NCBI RefSeq assembly: GCF_964031245.1
Contig: NZ_OZ035017.1
Span: 62,001-126,000 of the forward strand
Direction: 5' to 3'
DNA: 64,000 nt
Source: Rickettsiella endosymbiont of Miltochrista miniata
Lineage (GTDB): Bacteria > Pseudomonadota > Gammaproteobacteria > Diplorickettsiales > Diplorickettsiaceae
Below are positions 18,346 to 26,801 of the stretch, in pieces; the first letter of the stretch is position 1, and each line of letters begins with the position of its first letter. The notes below the pieces were generated by a model. That model did no database searches. It was not told the origin of the DNA and was given only the letters and a program-made list of their open reading frames with translations. Position numbers and translations under genes: made by a program.

Positions 18346-19506
18346 TTAGTATGCTAAGGCTTGCTTAAGGTCATCAACAAGATCTTGAATGTCTTCTATC
18401 CCTACTGATAAACGCAGCAAACTATCAGTAATTCCAAGACGCTCACGAGTCTCTATTGGTAAAGCCGCATGCGTCATAATGGCAGGATGATCAACTAGAC
18501 TCTCTACGCAACCTAAGCTTTCTGCCAGCGTAAATAAACAACAATGTTCAAGAAAACGACGTGTTTCTTCTAAGCCACCTTTTAATACAAAACTTACAAT
18601 ACCCCCGAAGCCATGTTGCATTTGTTTTTTAGCTAATTCATATTGAGGATGACTGACTAGGCCAGGATAAAAAACTTTTTCAACCTTATTATGTTGTTCC
18701 AAAAACTGAGCAATTTTTAACGCGTTTTCACAATGTCTTTGCATCCGTAAAGCTAAAGTACGCAAACCTCGCGAGGCAAGAAAACTGTCAAAAGGACCTT
18801 GTATGGCTCCCATAGCATTTTGTAAATAGGTTATTTTCTCAATTAATTTAGCATTCTCACCTACAACTACGATGCCTCCAACCATATCGGAATGTCCATT
18901 CAAATATTTAGTGGCTGAATGGACAACGAGATCGCAGCCTAGTGTTAAGGGTTGTTGGATCCAAGGTGTAGCAAACGTATTATCAAGTACAGTGATTAAG
19001 TTATGCTGGCGAGCAATTTTAACTGCTTGTTCTATGTCAACTAATTTTAATAAGGGGTTAGTAGGAGATTCCATCCATAATAATTTAGTTTCAGGTTTAA
19101 TCTGTTTGCTTAAATTATTTAAATCGGTCATATCTACATATGAAAAACTTAAATCCGAGGATCGTTGTTTAATCTGATTAAATAAGCGTACAGTGCCGCC
19201 ATACAAATCGTCCATGCCTATAATATGATCGCCAGGGTTTAAGAGTTCAAGTAGTGTATTAATAGCTGCCATTCCAGAGGCAAAAGCAAACCCAGCGCGA
19301 CCATTCTCTAAATCGGCAATACAACGTTCGTAAGCAAATCGCGTAGGATTTTGGGTTCTGGAATATTCAAAGCCTTGGTGCACACCTGGACTTTTTTGAG
19401 CGTAAGTTGATGTTGCGTAAATAGGCGTTATTAAAGCACCCGTACTCGGATCAGGGATTTGTCCTGCATGTATACAACGCGTAGCAAAATCTAATTTTTT
19501 TTCCAT
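18346..19506 (-). CDS. cystathionine gamma-synthase/gamma-lyase family PLP enzyme
   Basis: This protein of about 386 residues is a Cys/Met-metabolism PLP enzyme. The cofactor lysine is in SATKYLNGHSDM, and EYSRTQNPTR and PGDHIIGMDDLYGGT are family blocks. Gamma-synthase (MetB), gamma-lyase and beta-lyase cannot be separated by eye. The ATG at 19506 (MEKKLDFATRC) fits family starts. An open frame continues 20 codons further, but those codons are entirely inside a palindromic repeat. The repeat end overlaps the start codon, so no native leader remains. Confidence 0.88.
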   Translation of the reverse strand: MEKKLDFATRCIHAGQIPDPSTGALITPIYATSTYAQKSPGVHQGFEYSRTQNPTRFAYERCIADLENGRAGFAFASGMAAINTLLELLNPGDHIIGMDDLYGGTVRLFNQIKQRSSDLSFSYVDMTDLNNLSKQIKPETKLLWMESPTNPLLKLVDIEQAVKIARQHNLITVLDNTFATPWIQQPLTLGCDLVVHSATKYLNGHSDMVGGIVVVGENAKLIEKITYLQNAMGAIQGPFDSFLASRGLRTLALRMQRHCENALKIAQFLEQHNKVEKVFYPGLVSHPQYELAKKQMQHGFGGIVSFVLKGGLEETRRFLEHCCLFTLAESLGCVESLVDHPAIMTHAALPIETRERLGITDSLLRLSVGIEDIQDLVDDLKQALAY

Positions 19507-19627
19507 ACTCTTCGCACTTGAATTTTTGGCTGTGTTGCCGCTCAACTCGCAATCCTCATGTATCATGAATACATTCCGGTTGCTTCATTCTCGCGGCGCC
19601 TTGCCAAAAATCCAATTGCTGTGAGTA
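19506..19627 (+). mobile_element. 120-bp palindromic MITE-like element, full copy 2
   Basis: Same ends as copy 1 (TACTCTTCGCACTTG ... CAATTGCTGTGAGTA), with the central stem ATGTAT-CATGA-ATACAT and the CGCGGCGCC core. It fills the space between the argD-like stop (8 bp away) and the Cys/Met enzyme start codon, which it overlaps. On the minus strand it is open in one frame, giving a 20-residue in-frame extension. Confidence 0.88.
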
Positions 19628-19635
19628 TATATTCT

Positions 19636-20865
19636 TCATATGGTGGGGGATGATGAATTATAAAATTCATCTATGGTTTTAACCAAACGTTGACAAATTT
19701 CATCCGCTTCAACTTCTTGTAGAATTAAAGCAGGCAGAATTCGGATGGTGTTATTGGAAACAACATTAAAAAGTAAACGATGTTTTAAGCCAATTTTTGG
19801 GATACTCCGACATTCAGCATCGAGTTCAATGCCTATCATAAGTCCTTGTCCTTTTATAGCAACGACATGTGGATGTTTTGCAAAAACACTTTGTAATTTT
19901 TCTATCAAATAAGCCCCAATTTTTTTTACATGTGCAGACAAATTTTCTTTTTCTAAAGTATTAATAACAGTGATTGCGACAGCACAGGCTAACGCACTAC
20001 CAGCAAAGGTAGAGCCATGTTTGCCGGCCGGGAAAATATTATTTGCTTTGCCACGAGAACAATAGGCCCCAATAGGAAAACCGTTGCCTAAGGTTTTGGC
20101 AATAGTGATTATATCCGGTAAAATATTATAGGCCTGATAGGCAAACCAAGGTCCGGTACGACAAAGTCCCGTTTGTATTTCATCGAGTATCATAAGCCAA
20201 TCATATTGATCACAATATTTTCGAATACTTTGTAAAAAACCAGGCGTTGCTACTTTAATCCCCCCATCTCCTTGAATGGGCTCTAACATAATGGCAACTA
20301 TATTTTTATTATGTTGTTTTATAGTATTTTCTAATATAGCAACATCATTAAATGGGATATGAATAAAACGTTCTAATAAAGGTTCAAAACCGATTTGTAA
20401 ACGTTCACTACCAGATAAACTCAGAGTTGCCATGGTTCTACCATGAAAGGCATTTTTCATGGCGATAATGATGGGTTGTTCGATGCCTTTTTTGCGCGCA
20501 TAAAGTCGCGTCATTTTGATAGCCGCTTCGTTAGATTCTGCACCTGAATTGGAAAAAAAAACTTGATCCATTCCTGATACACGTGCCAAAGCTGAGGCTA
20601 GTATCTCTTGTTCAGGAATATGATAAGTATTAGAAGTATGAATTAATTTTGCTGCTTGATTGCAGATCGTTTCAGTGATGGCTGGATGAGCGTGGCCTAA
20701 GCCGCATACGGCGATACCCGCTAAAGCATCTAAATATTTTTCTCCTTGGGTATCGGTAAGCCAAACTCCTGAACCTTTCTCAAAAGCAACAGGTAGTCGA
20801 TTTGGGTAAATGGGCATCAAGGCAGATGTCATAGTCATTTTTTCTATTTTCTTGTTATTTTTCAA
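19636..20865 (-). CDS. argD: acetylornithine/succinyldiaminopimelate aminotransferase family protein
   Basis: This 409-residue class III PLP aminotransferase has the lysine motif IAKTLGNGFPIGA and family blocks NSGAESNEAAIKM, AFHGRTMATLSLSG and LDEIQTGLCRTGPWFAY. It matches ArgD, which transaminates N-acetylornithine and, in E. coli, also makes succinyl-diaminopimelate. No other arginine gene is nearby, so a lysine/peptidoglycan role is possible. The listed start overlaps the sodB end by 11 bp; ATG 20838 (MTMTSALMP) is an alternative. Confidence 0.85.
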   Translation of the reverse strand: MKNNKKIEKMTMTSALMPIYPNRLPVAFEKGSGVWLTDTQGEKYLDALAGIAVCGLGHAHPAITETICNQAAKLIHTSNTYHIPEQEILASALARVSGMDQVFFSNSGAESNEAAIKMTRLYARKKGIEQPIIIAMKNAFHGRTMATLSLSGSERLQIGFEPLLERFIHIPFNDVAILENTIKQHNKNIVAIMLEPIQGDGGIKVATPGFLQSIRKYCDQYDWLMILDEIQTGLCRTGPWFAYQAYNILPDIITIAKTLGNGFPIGAYCSRGKANNIFPAGKHGSTFAGSALACAVAITVINTLEKENLSAHVKKIGAYLIEKLQSVFAKHPHVVAIKGQGLMIGIELDAECRSIPKIGLKHRLLFNVVSNNTIRILPALILQEVEADEICQRLVKTIDEFYNSSSPTI

Positions 20866-21439
20866 AATTTTCGGTAATAAAGCCCCAATTCACTACTTCC
20901 CAAAATTTTTCCAGATATTTTGGACGAGCATTACGGTAATCGATATAGTAAGCATGCTCCCATACATCACAGGTAAATAAGCATGATTTTCCATCACGCA
21001 TCGGGGTTTCAGCATTACGCGTGGTTACTATCTTCAAGCCTTGAGCATCTTTTATTAACCAGGCCCATCCTGAACCAAATTGAGCAATAGCTGCTTTAAT
21101 AAAAGCCTCCTTAAATTTGTCGACAGATCCAAAGGATAGGTTAATAGCTTCTTCTAAAGGCCCTTTTAATTTTTTTTTTGATGCTTCTGGCGTCATACAA
21201 TGCCAATAAAAGGTATGATTCCAGACTTGAGCGGCATTATTAAAAATAGGGCCTTCAGGGGCTTTTTTAATGATATTTTCAAGAGATAAAGATTCAAACT
21301 CCGTGCCAGGGATTAATTCATTAAGTTTGTCGACGTAAGCTTTATGGTGTTTCCCATGATGATATTCTAAAGTTTCCTTTGAAATAACGGGGTCCAGGGC
21401 ATCTAAGGCATAGGGCAATGGGGGTAATTCATGTTTCAT
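20855..21439 (-). CDS. sodB: iron superoxide dismutase
   Basis: SodB converts superoxide to hydrogen peroxide in the cytoplasm. The 194-residue protein has metal ligands in HHGKHHKAYV, HTFYWHCM and DVWEHAYYIDY. The AQFGSGWAWL block is typical of iron enzymes. Length is normal. It is divergent from grxD across about 210 bp and runs into the argD-like gene with an 11-bp overlap. Confidence 0.96.
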   Translation of the reverse strand: MKHELPPLPYALDALDPVISKETLEYHHGKHHKAYVDKLNELIPGTEFESLSLENIIKKAPEGPIFNNAAQVWNHTFYWHCMTPEASKKKLKGPLEEAINLSFGSVDKFKEAFIKAAIAQFGSGWAWLIKDAQGLKIVTTRNAETPMRDGKSCLFTCDVWEHAYYIDYRNARPKYLEKFWEVVNWGFITENFEK

Positions 21440-21568
21440 GGAAGTATCCTATTTTTGTCGATTTGCTAAAATTGCTTGCACCAGTTTAAAATCCAGATAA
21501 TGATAAGGCAAGCATTTAAATATGGCTTACGGTAAGTTTTGTTTGATTTTAGTTTTGCATGAGAATCT

Positions 21569-21618
21569 CCATCGCGAGGTGAAGGCCACTTCAAGATGCT
21601 CGCTCGCATCATGAAGTG
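21569..21618. repeat. short shared upstream element plus hairpin, copy 1
   Basis: The core CCATCGCGAGGTGAAG recurs with one change near 59724 upstream of xseB. Here it runs into a hairpin at 21587-21618 whose arms CACTTCA-AGATGC and GCATCA-TGAAGTG pair around a 6-base loop. It lies about 30 bp before grxD. Confidence 0.4.
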
Positions 21619-21649
21619 CAATGAGTATATTAATAAGCGAGGAAAATAA

Positions 21650-21973
21650 ATGTCTATTACTGAGATGAATACACTAGAAACAATCAAGCAACAAATTGCT
21701 GAATATCCTGTAATTCTCTATATGAAAGGAACGCCGGAAGAGCCCTGTTGCGGTTTTTCGGCTCGGGTAGTGCAAATACTGAAAGCATGCCGTGTAAAAT
21801 TTGCACATGTTAACGTGCTTGAAAAGAATGATATACGTCGTGATCTGCCAAAGTATTCTAATTGGCCAACTTTTCCACAACTTTATTATAAAGGTGAGTT
21901 AATGGGTGGATGCGATATAGTCGAACAGCTTTACAAAACTGGCGAGCTACAAAAAAAATTATCAGAAACTTGA
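21650..21973 (+). CDS. grxD: monothiol glutaredoxin GrxD (Grx4)
   Basis: This 107-residue protein binds and delivers [2Fe-2S] clusters with BolA-type partners. The active site CGFS is in PCCGFSARVV, and the glutathione-binding blocks YMKGTPEEP, WPTFPQLYYKGELMGGCDI are all present. A GAGG ribosome-binding site precedes the first ATG; MNTLETIKQQ at 21665 is a shorter alternative. It is divergent from sodB. Confidence 0.95.
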   Translation: MSITEMNTLETIKQQIAEYPVILYMKGTPEEPCCGFSARVVQILKACRVKFAHVNVLEKNDIRRDLPKYSNWPTFPQLYYKGELMGGCDIVEQLYKTGELQKKLSET

Positions 21974-22060
21974 TTTAAATTGATTTAGCATCTATTTTCC
22001 TTTAATTGGTACGTTTTCTTTATAGGCTAAGGTAGTAAGGCGTATTTTATAATGAAACCA

Positions 22061-22089
22061 TTGACATAAGTCATGGTGTTAGGTATAAA
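22061..22089 (+). promoter_or_regulatory. strong sigma-70 promoter
   Basis: TTGACA (22061-22066), a 17-bp spacer and TATAAA (22084-22089). This is one of the best promoters in the window, yet the next plus-strand gene starts almost 500 bases downstream. It implies a long leader or a separate RNA. Confidence 0.65.
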
Positions 22090-22096
22090 ATGCAAT

Positions 22097-22574
22097 AGCT
22101 ATCGAGTCTTTCAAGAGAAGCTATTTTCAGCACTAATAACAAAGTCTTGTGCCTTCCAAATCGCTGAAATTTAAAAAAACAAATATAATGTCTGTAAAAC
22201 GGTTCTGGTAAACCGCTAAGCAAGTCTCCGTTTAGAGTTTGCGAAACTGTAAATTGTAAATTTACAGCGGTGCCAAGACCAGGGTTGTTTAATTTTCGCC
22301 GATATCGCTTGTATAAAGCAGGAATGGAAATTAAACAGCCTTGGTAGGAAATAACAAGGGATAAATATAAGTAAATTGTTTTTTGAATTATTTTTATGAA
22401 CGTAGCATATTCCAACTTTTATCGGTGTGTTGCGGGCATGAAATTAAAGAAGTAATAGATTTTTGTAAAACTAATTTTTTTGTTTGAGTTGACAAACTAG
22501 TTTGCCAATGAGAGAGCAAAAAATATAGCTTTCAAACAATCTAATGTTGAGTTAACAACCTATTAAGGAGATGG
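22097..22574 (+). ncRNA. candidate structured RNA or long 5' leader of porin 1
   Basis: This stretch has no credible protein. It contains several inverted repeats: CGGTT-CTGGTA-AACCG (22200-22215), AGTTT-GCG-AAACT (about 22237-22249), CTGTAAATT-GTA-AATTTACAG (22247-22267, overlapping the previous one) and a stem of about 18 bp with GU pairs (22279-22297 with 22327-22344). Together with the promoter at 22061 this suggests a small RNA or a regulatory leader. It does not match tmRNA, 6S, SRP or RNase P RNA motifs that I know. The ends are unknown. Confidence 0.4.
22493..22504. promoter_or_regulatory. perfect palindrome before porin 1
   Basis: CAAACTAGTTTG is a perfect 12-bp palindrome. It overlaps a TTGACA hexamer (22489-22494) that has no -10 box at normal spacing. 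A TTGCCA-16-TATAGC pair (22502-22529) overlaps it too. It could be an operator for a porin promoter. Confidence 0.35.
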
Positions 22575-22580
22575 ATGAGT

Positions 22581-24005
22581 ATGAAACTCAAAGCGATTGT
22601 TGCTTCACTCGTAACACTTGGGCTTAGCGGGCCTGTACTGGCGATGCAGCCGTATATGGTAGATACATCCTATCAAATGGATGTGATGCGCGATCAAGTC
22701 AATAAACTCGATATGATCCTTGACCGAAATCAACCCGGTGGATTTGATCAACCTTGCGGTTGGACTTGTCGCATCAATGTCAGTGGTTGGATCAATACCG
22801 ATGCTTATTTAGCCAATAAGCCACCAGTTTTCTGGGAGTTTAATCCCACATTTAATCCATTGCTAGCGGTAAATCCAGCTGCGGTACCGCCTAATGTATT
22901 AACTATTCCAACATCGGGTCGTGCCAGTGATTTACTGCTGAATAATGCGAACTTATTCGTAGATGCTCGCGTGAATAACTGGGTGACAGCGAATATGTCT
23001 GTGGTATATAGCTCCTTGTCAGGCATTCCAGGCTCGACAGGACCTTACAACATTGCTAATTCATTCTTTGTGTACCATCCATTGAATCGAACAGCAATAG
23101 ACACCGCCTACGCCACCATAGGTAATTTCCAAGCTTCGCCTATCTATTTTAGAGTGGGTAAAGAATACATCCCATTTGGTGCCTATGATCCGTATGGATT
23201 TGTCACGGCTGAAAACCCAACGCAATTATTCACTGAGATTACTTCAACTGCAGCACAATTAGGATTTATTGTCCCGAACGGTTTCTATGGTTCGTTGTAT
23301 ACGTTTGCGGGTAATCCTAAGATCTCAGATGGGGGCTCTACGCGCCGTATTCAAAATGGTGGTGCAGATTTAGGATGGGGATTTAGTTGGTTAAATAGTA
23401 AATTCAATGTAAACGCAGGTTATATTGGGAATATAGCGGATTCCAATTTCTTATCTTCCTATTATCTTAATCAACTGGTTGAAGGTACGGTAGTTCCAGG
23501 TTTACCGAATACAAAAGTACCGGCTTGGAATGTGAATGCAGACGTTACTTTTGGACCGTTTGATGCGAATGGGCACTATATTTCAACAACACGTAGTTTA
23601 GCGAATCCTTTCTTTTTAAGCGGTAATTCTTCTCCAGGGTTTCCTGTGTTAACAAATCCGCCGGCTCAATTAGGTAAACCTCACGTTTGGGGCTTAGAAG
23701 CTGGATTCACTTTCCCAGTGATGGCGCATCAATCGCGAGTAGCGATTGGCTATCAGAAAACCACGCATTTAGCGACCTTCTTGCCACAACGCCGTATCTA
23801 TGCGGACTATATGGTTAACTTAGCCAAATGGTTTGATGTGGGTATAGCCGTATTCCAAGACAGAGATTACAACATTGGTGAAGGGGCTATTGTCGTTCCT
23901 GCAATTCCTGGCACAGTACCGATACCTGCTAGAACAGTACACCCAGGTGCGACCGGTAATAAATCAACCGTTGGTCAATTACGTGCTAGCATTAAATTTG
24001 CTTAA
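22581..24005 (+). CDS. LbtU-type (DUF3573-like) outer-membrane porin 1
   Basis: This protein of about 474 residues has a signal peptide ending near VLAMQ, then a predicted beta-barrel that ends in Phe-Ala. Family features are the VMRDQVNKLDMILDRN helix after the signal, CGWTCRINVSGWINTDAY, and FRVGKEYIPFGAYDP. The relatives that I know are Legionella LbtU (siderophore receptor) and Coxiella porin-like proteins. ATG 22581 (MKLKAIVASL) is chosen because it aligns exactly with the paralog start at 24281; ATG 22575 is also possible after AAGGAG. A rho-independent terminator follows. Confidence 0.88.
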   Translation: MKLKAIVASLVTLGLSGPVLAMQPYMVDTSYQMDVMRDQVNKLDMILDRNQPGGFDQPCGWTCRINVSGWINTDAYLANKPPVFWEFNPTFNPLLAVNPAAVPPNVLTIPTSGRASDLLLNNANLFVDARVNNWVTANMSVVYSSLSGIPGSTGPYNIANSFFVYHPLNRTAIDTAYATIGNFQASPIYFRVGKEYIPFGAYDPYGFVTAENPTQLFTEITSTAAQLGFIVPNGFYGSLYTFAGNPKISDGGSTRRIQNGGADLGWGFSWLNSKFNVNAGYIGNIADSNFLSSYYLNQLVEGTVVPGLPNTKVPAWNVNADVTFGPFDANGHYISTTRSLANPFFLSGNSSPGFPVLTNPPAQLGKPHVWGLEAGFTFPVMAHQSRVAIGYQKTTHLATFLPQRRIYADYMVNLAKWFDVGIAVFQDRDYNIGEGAIVVPAIPGTVPIPARTVHPGATGNKSTVGQLRASIKFA

Positions 24006-24040
24006 ATTATCGCTACGACATAAATTTAAATAAAGTACTA

Positions 24041-24064
24041 AGCCCGCGTCAGCGGGCTTTTTTT
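24041..24064 (+). terminator. rho-independent terminator of porin 1
   Basis: AGCCCGC-GTCA-GCGGGCT followed by a run of seven T. It lies 36 bp after the stop codon. Confidence 0.92.
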
Positions 24065-24095
24065 ATGATAACCGAATAAAAATAAATTTATCTTA

Positions 24096-24124
24096 TTGAG
24101 ATAGTTATAAAGTACTGCTAAGAT
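24096..24124 (+). promoter_or_regulatory. sigma-70 promoter of porin 2
   Basis: TTGAGA (24096-24101), a 17-bp spacer and TAAGAT (24119-24124), with TGC before the -10 (extended -10). It lies after the porin 1 terminator, so porin 2 has its own transcription unit with a leader of about 150 bases. Confidence 0.5.
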
Positions 24125-24146
24125 AAACTCGATTTGATCTTATTTT

Positions 24147-24167
24147 ATCTATGAGGTTTTCATAGAT
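24147..24167. promoter_or_regulatory. inverted repeat in porin 2 leader
   Basis: ATCTATGA-GGTTT-TCATAGAT is a perfect 8-bp stem with a 5-base loop. It lies about 20 bp downstream of the predicted -10 and could be an operator or mRNA hairpin. Confidence 0.4.
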
Positions 24168-24280
24168 AGAAAATGAATCTAGGAAAAATCTTTTAACTTG
24201 TTTAACTGATTATTCTTTTTAGGTTTGGTAAGAAAAAGCGATAGATGGGGTTAACTAATTCTACAAGGAGATGGTTTAGG

Positions 24281-25714
24281 ATGAAACTCAAAGCGATTGT
24301 TGCTTCACTCGTAACATTAGGGCTTAGTGGGCCCGTACTGGCGATGCAGCCGTACATGATAGATCCATCCTTTCAAATGGATGTGATGCGCGATCAAGTC
24401 AATAAACTCGATATGATCCTTGACCGAAATCAACCCGGTGGATTTGATCAACCTTGCGGTTGGACTTGTCGCATCAATGTCAGTGGTTGGATCAATACCG
24501 ACGCTTATTTAGCCAATAAGCCACCGGTTTTCTGGGAATTTAATCCCGCTTTTAATCCATTAGCAGCTGTAAATCCAGCTGCGGTACCACCTAATGTATT
24601 AACTATTCCAACATCCGGTCGAGCCAGTGATTTATTGCTGAATAATGCGAACTTATTCGTAGATGCTCGCGTGAATAACTGGGTGACAGCGAATATGTCT
24701 GTGGTATATAGCTCCTTGTCAGGCATTCCAGGCTCGACAGGACCTTACAACATTGCTAATTCATTCTTTGTGTACCATCCATTGAATCGAACAGCAATAG
24801 ACACCGCCTACGCCACCATAGGTAATTTCCAAGCTTCGCCTATCTATTTTAGAGTGGGTAAAGAATACATCCCATTTGGTGCCTATGATCCGTATGGATT
24901 TGTCACGGCTGAAAACCCAACGCAATTATTCACTGAGATTACTTCAACTGCTGCACAATTAGGATTTATCATACCGAACGGTTTCTATGGTTCGTTGTAT
25001 ACCTTTGCGGGAAATCCTAAGATCTCAGATGGTGGTTCTACGCGCCGTATTCAAAACGGTGGTGCAGATTTAGGCTGGGGTTGGGGAATGTTTAATAGTA
25101 AGTGGAATTTAAACGCAGGTTATATTGCGAATATAGCAGATTCAAACTTCTTATCTTCTTATTATCTGAACCAGCTTGTTGAAGGAACAACAGTTCCAGG
25201 TTTACCGAATACAAAAGTACCGGCTTGGAATGTGAATGCAGATGTGACCTTTGGACCCTTTGATGCAAATGGACACTATATTTCAACAACCCGCGGTTTG
25301 GCGAATCCATTCTTTTTAAGTGGCAGTACTTCACCGGGCTTTCCAGTAGCTATTCCTGCCGCTCAATCTCAATTAGGTAAACCTCACGTTTGGGGCTTAG
25401 AAGCTGGATTCACTTTCCCAGTGATGGCGCATCAATCGCGAGTAGCGATTGGCTATCAGAAAACCACGCATTTAGCGACCTTCTTGCCACAACGCCGTAT
25501 CTATGCGGACTATATGGTTAACTTAGCCAAATGGTTTGATGTGGGTATAGCCGTATTCCAAGACAGAGATTACAACATTGGCGAGGGTGCTATTATTACT
25601 CCTCCCTCTCCTCCTAACATCACGCCACCGGTACCTGCTAGATTAATACATGCTGGTGCAACAGGTAATAAATCAACTGTGGGCCAATTACGTGCTAGCA
25701 TTAAATTTGCTTAA
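24281..25714 (+). CDS. LbtU-type (DUF3573-like) outer-membrane porin 2
   Basis: This protein of about 477 residues is a tandem paralog of porin 1 and is identical over most of its length. The differences gather in a few short segments: the turn after WEFNP, the GWGMFNSKWNLNAGYIAN strand, the SPGFPVAIPAAQ loop and the last loop before the C-terminus, which is Pro-rich here (TPPSPPNITPP). These are probably surface loops. ATG 24281 has AAGGAG 10 bases upstream, as in porin 1. It has its own promoter and terminator. Confidence 0.88.
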   Translation: MKLKAIVASLVTLGLSGPVLAMQPYMIDPSFQMDVMRDQVNKLDMILDRNQPGGFDQPCGWTCRINVSGWINTDAYLANKPPVFWEFNPAFNPLAAVNPAAVPPNVLTIPTSGRASDLLLNNANLFVDARVNNWVTANMSVVYSSLSGIPGSTGPYNIANSFFVYHPLNRTAIDTAYATIGNFQASPIYFRVGKEYIPFGAYDPYGFVTAENPTQLFTEITSTAAQLGFIIPNGFYGSLYTFAGNPKISDGGSTRRIQNGGADLGWGWGMFNSKWNLNAGYIANIADSNFLSSYYLNQLVEGTTVPGLPNTKVPAWNVNADVTFGPFDANGHYISTTRGLANPFFLSGSTSPGFPVAIPAAQSQLGKPHVWGLEAGFTFPVMAHQSRVAIGYQKTTHLATFLPQRRIYADYMVNLAKWFDVGIAVFQDRDYNIGEGAIITPPSPPNITPPVPARLIHAGATGNKSTVGQLRASIKFA

Positions 25715-25746
25715 ATCATTACGCCATTAAGTCAAATAAAACATTG

Positions 25747-25769
25747 AGCCCGCGCAAGCGGGCTTTTTT
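25747..25769 (+). terminator. rho-independent terminator of porin 2
   Basis: AGCCCGC-GCAA-GCGGGCT followed by six T. The stem is the same as after porin 1, so the terminator was duplicated with the gene. Confidence 0.92.
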
Positions 25770-25928
25770 GTTTAGAGAAAATATAATTATTTAATAGTTT
25801 ATCCGGAGGTCTAAAAACTGCTAATATTTGAAAAATATTTTTACGTATAGATTGCTAAAGCTTAAATATCAGCAGAATCGTTTCGTAATTTTACCATTCT
25901 TAGAGAAAAATTAAGGTCAGGGTTTGTT

Positions 25929-26657
25929 ATGTTTGAATTATTTTTTTCACCCGAAGCTTGGATTAGTTTACTTACCTTAACAGCATTAGAGATTATTTTA
26001 GGAATTGATAATTTAGTTTTTATTTCTATAGTAACCAATAGGCTTGCTCAAGCTCAACAACGTTCAGCCCGCCAATTTGGTTTATTACTCGCCTGTTTGA
26101 CGCGTTTACTTTTACTGGCAACGCTTGCGTGGATGACTAAGTTTACACAACCCCTTTTTAATTTGGTGGGCCATGTATTTTCAGGCAGGGATGTTGTACT
26201 AATTCTAGGCGGGTTATTTTTACTTGCAAAAGGCACGAGTGAACTTCATTTTAATGTAACTATTGCCACCGACGAAAAGAGTAATCTGCATCGATACTCA
26301 CGCTTCTCGATGGTTATCATTCAGATTATGTTTTTAGATATTATTTTTTCATTAGATAGTGTGATCACCGCGGTAGGAATGGCTCAGGAATTTATAATTA
26401 TGGCTTTAGCTATTATCATCGCGATCGCCTTGATGATTTGGGCCAGTGGACCTTTAAGTTATTTTATTAATATCTATCCGAATTTAAAGATTCTCGGTTT
26501 AAGTTTTTTATTATTAATAGGCTTAGTATTAATAGCGGATGGCTTTGGGTTGCATGTTCCTAGAGCTTATCTGTATTTTGCAATTGCATTCTCGGTATTT
26601 GTAGAATGGCTAAATATTCTCGCCAGTCGATGGCGGCAGAAGAAAAATTCGAATTAA
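25929..26657 (+). CDS. TerC-family integral membrane protein
   Basis: This 242-residue protein has about seven membrane segments. The TerC motifs are ALEIILGIDNLVFI near residue 20 and MFLDIIFSLDSVITAVG near 135, each with conserved acidic residues in the membrane. Members are linked to metal-ion homeostasis, including Mn2+ efflux to exported enzymes. It stands alone between the porin genes. Confidence 0.9.
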   Translation: MFELFFSPEAWISLLTLTALEIILGIDNLVFISIVTNRLAQAQQRSARQFGLLLACLTRLLLLATLAWMTKFTQPLFNLVGHVFSGRDVVLILGGLFLLAKGTSELHFNVTIATDEKSNLHRYSRFSMVIIQIMFLDIIFSLDSVITAVGMAQEFIIMALAIIIAIALMIWASGPLSYFINIYPNLKILGLSFLLLIGLVLIADGFGLHVPRAYLYFAIAFSVFVEWLNILASRWRQKKNSN

Positions 26658-26801
26658 TAGCTTATATCTTAAAAAGATCGATCGACATTAATGTAAAAGT
26701 GATGGTTTAAATAGGTTTCAAAGAAAAATATGCTTGCATTCATCACTTTTTTTTGATAAATAGGGGTGCTAATCACTTATTTCAATAATAAGGTGCTCCT
26801 C

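Noticed and set aside
19506-19566. Longer N-terminus for the Cys/Met enzyme as annotated start
   Set aside because: The extra 20 codons are wholly repeat sequence, and family members start near MEKKLDFATRC. It is kept only as a finding.
22071-22415. 114-codon minus-strand open frame
   Set aside because: It lies in the structured leader, has no ribosome-binding site, no family resemblance and a patchwork composition, so it is best explained as chance in an RNA-like region.
22805-23026. Minus-strand frame repeated in both porin genes
   Set aside because: It is a shadow of the duplicated porin coding sequence and has no independent signals.
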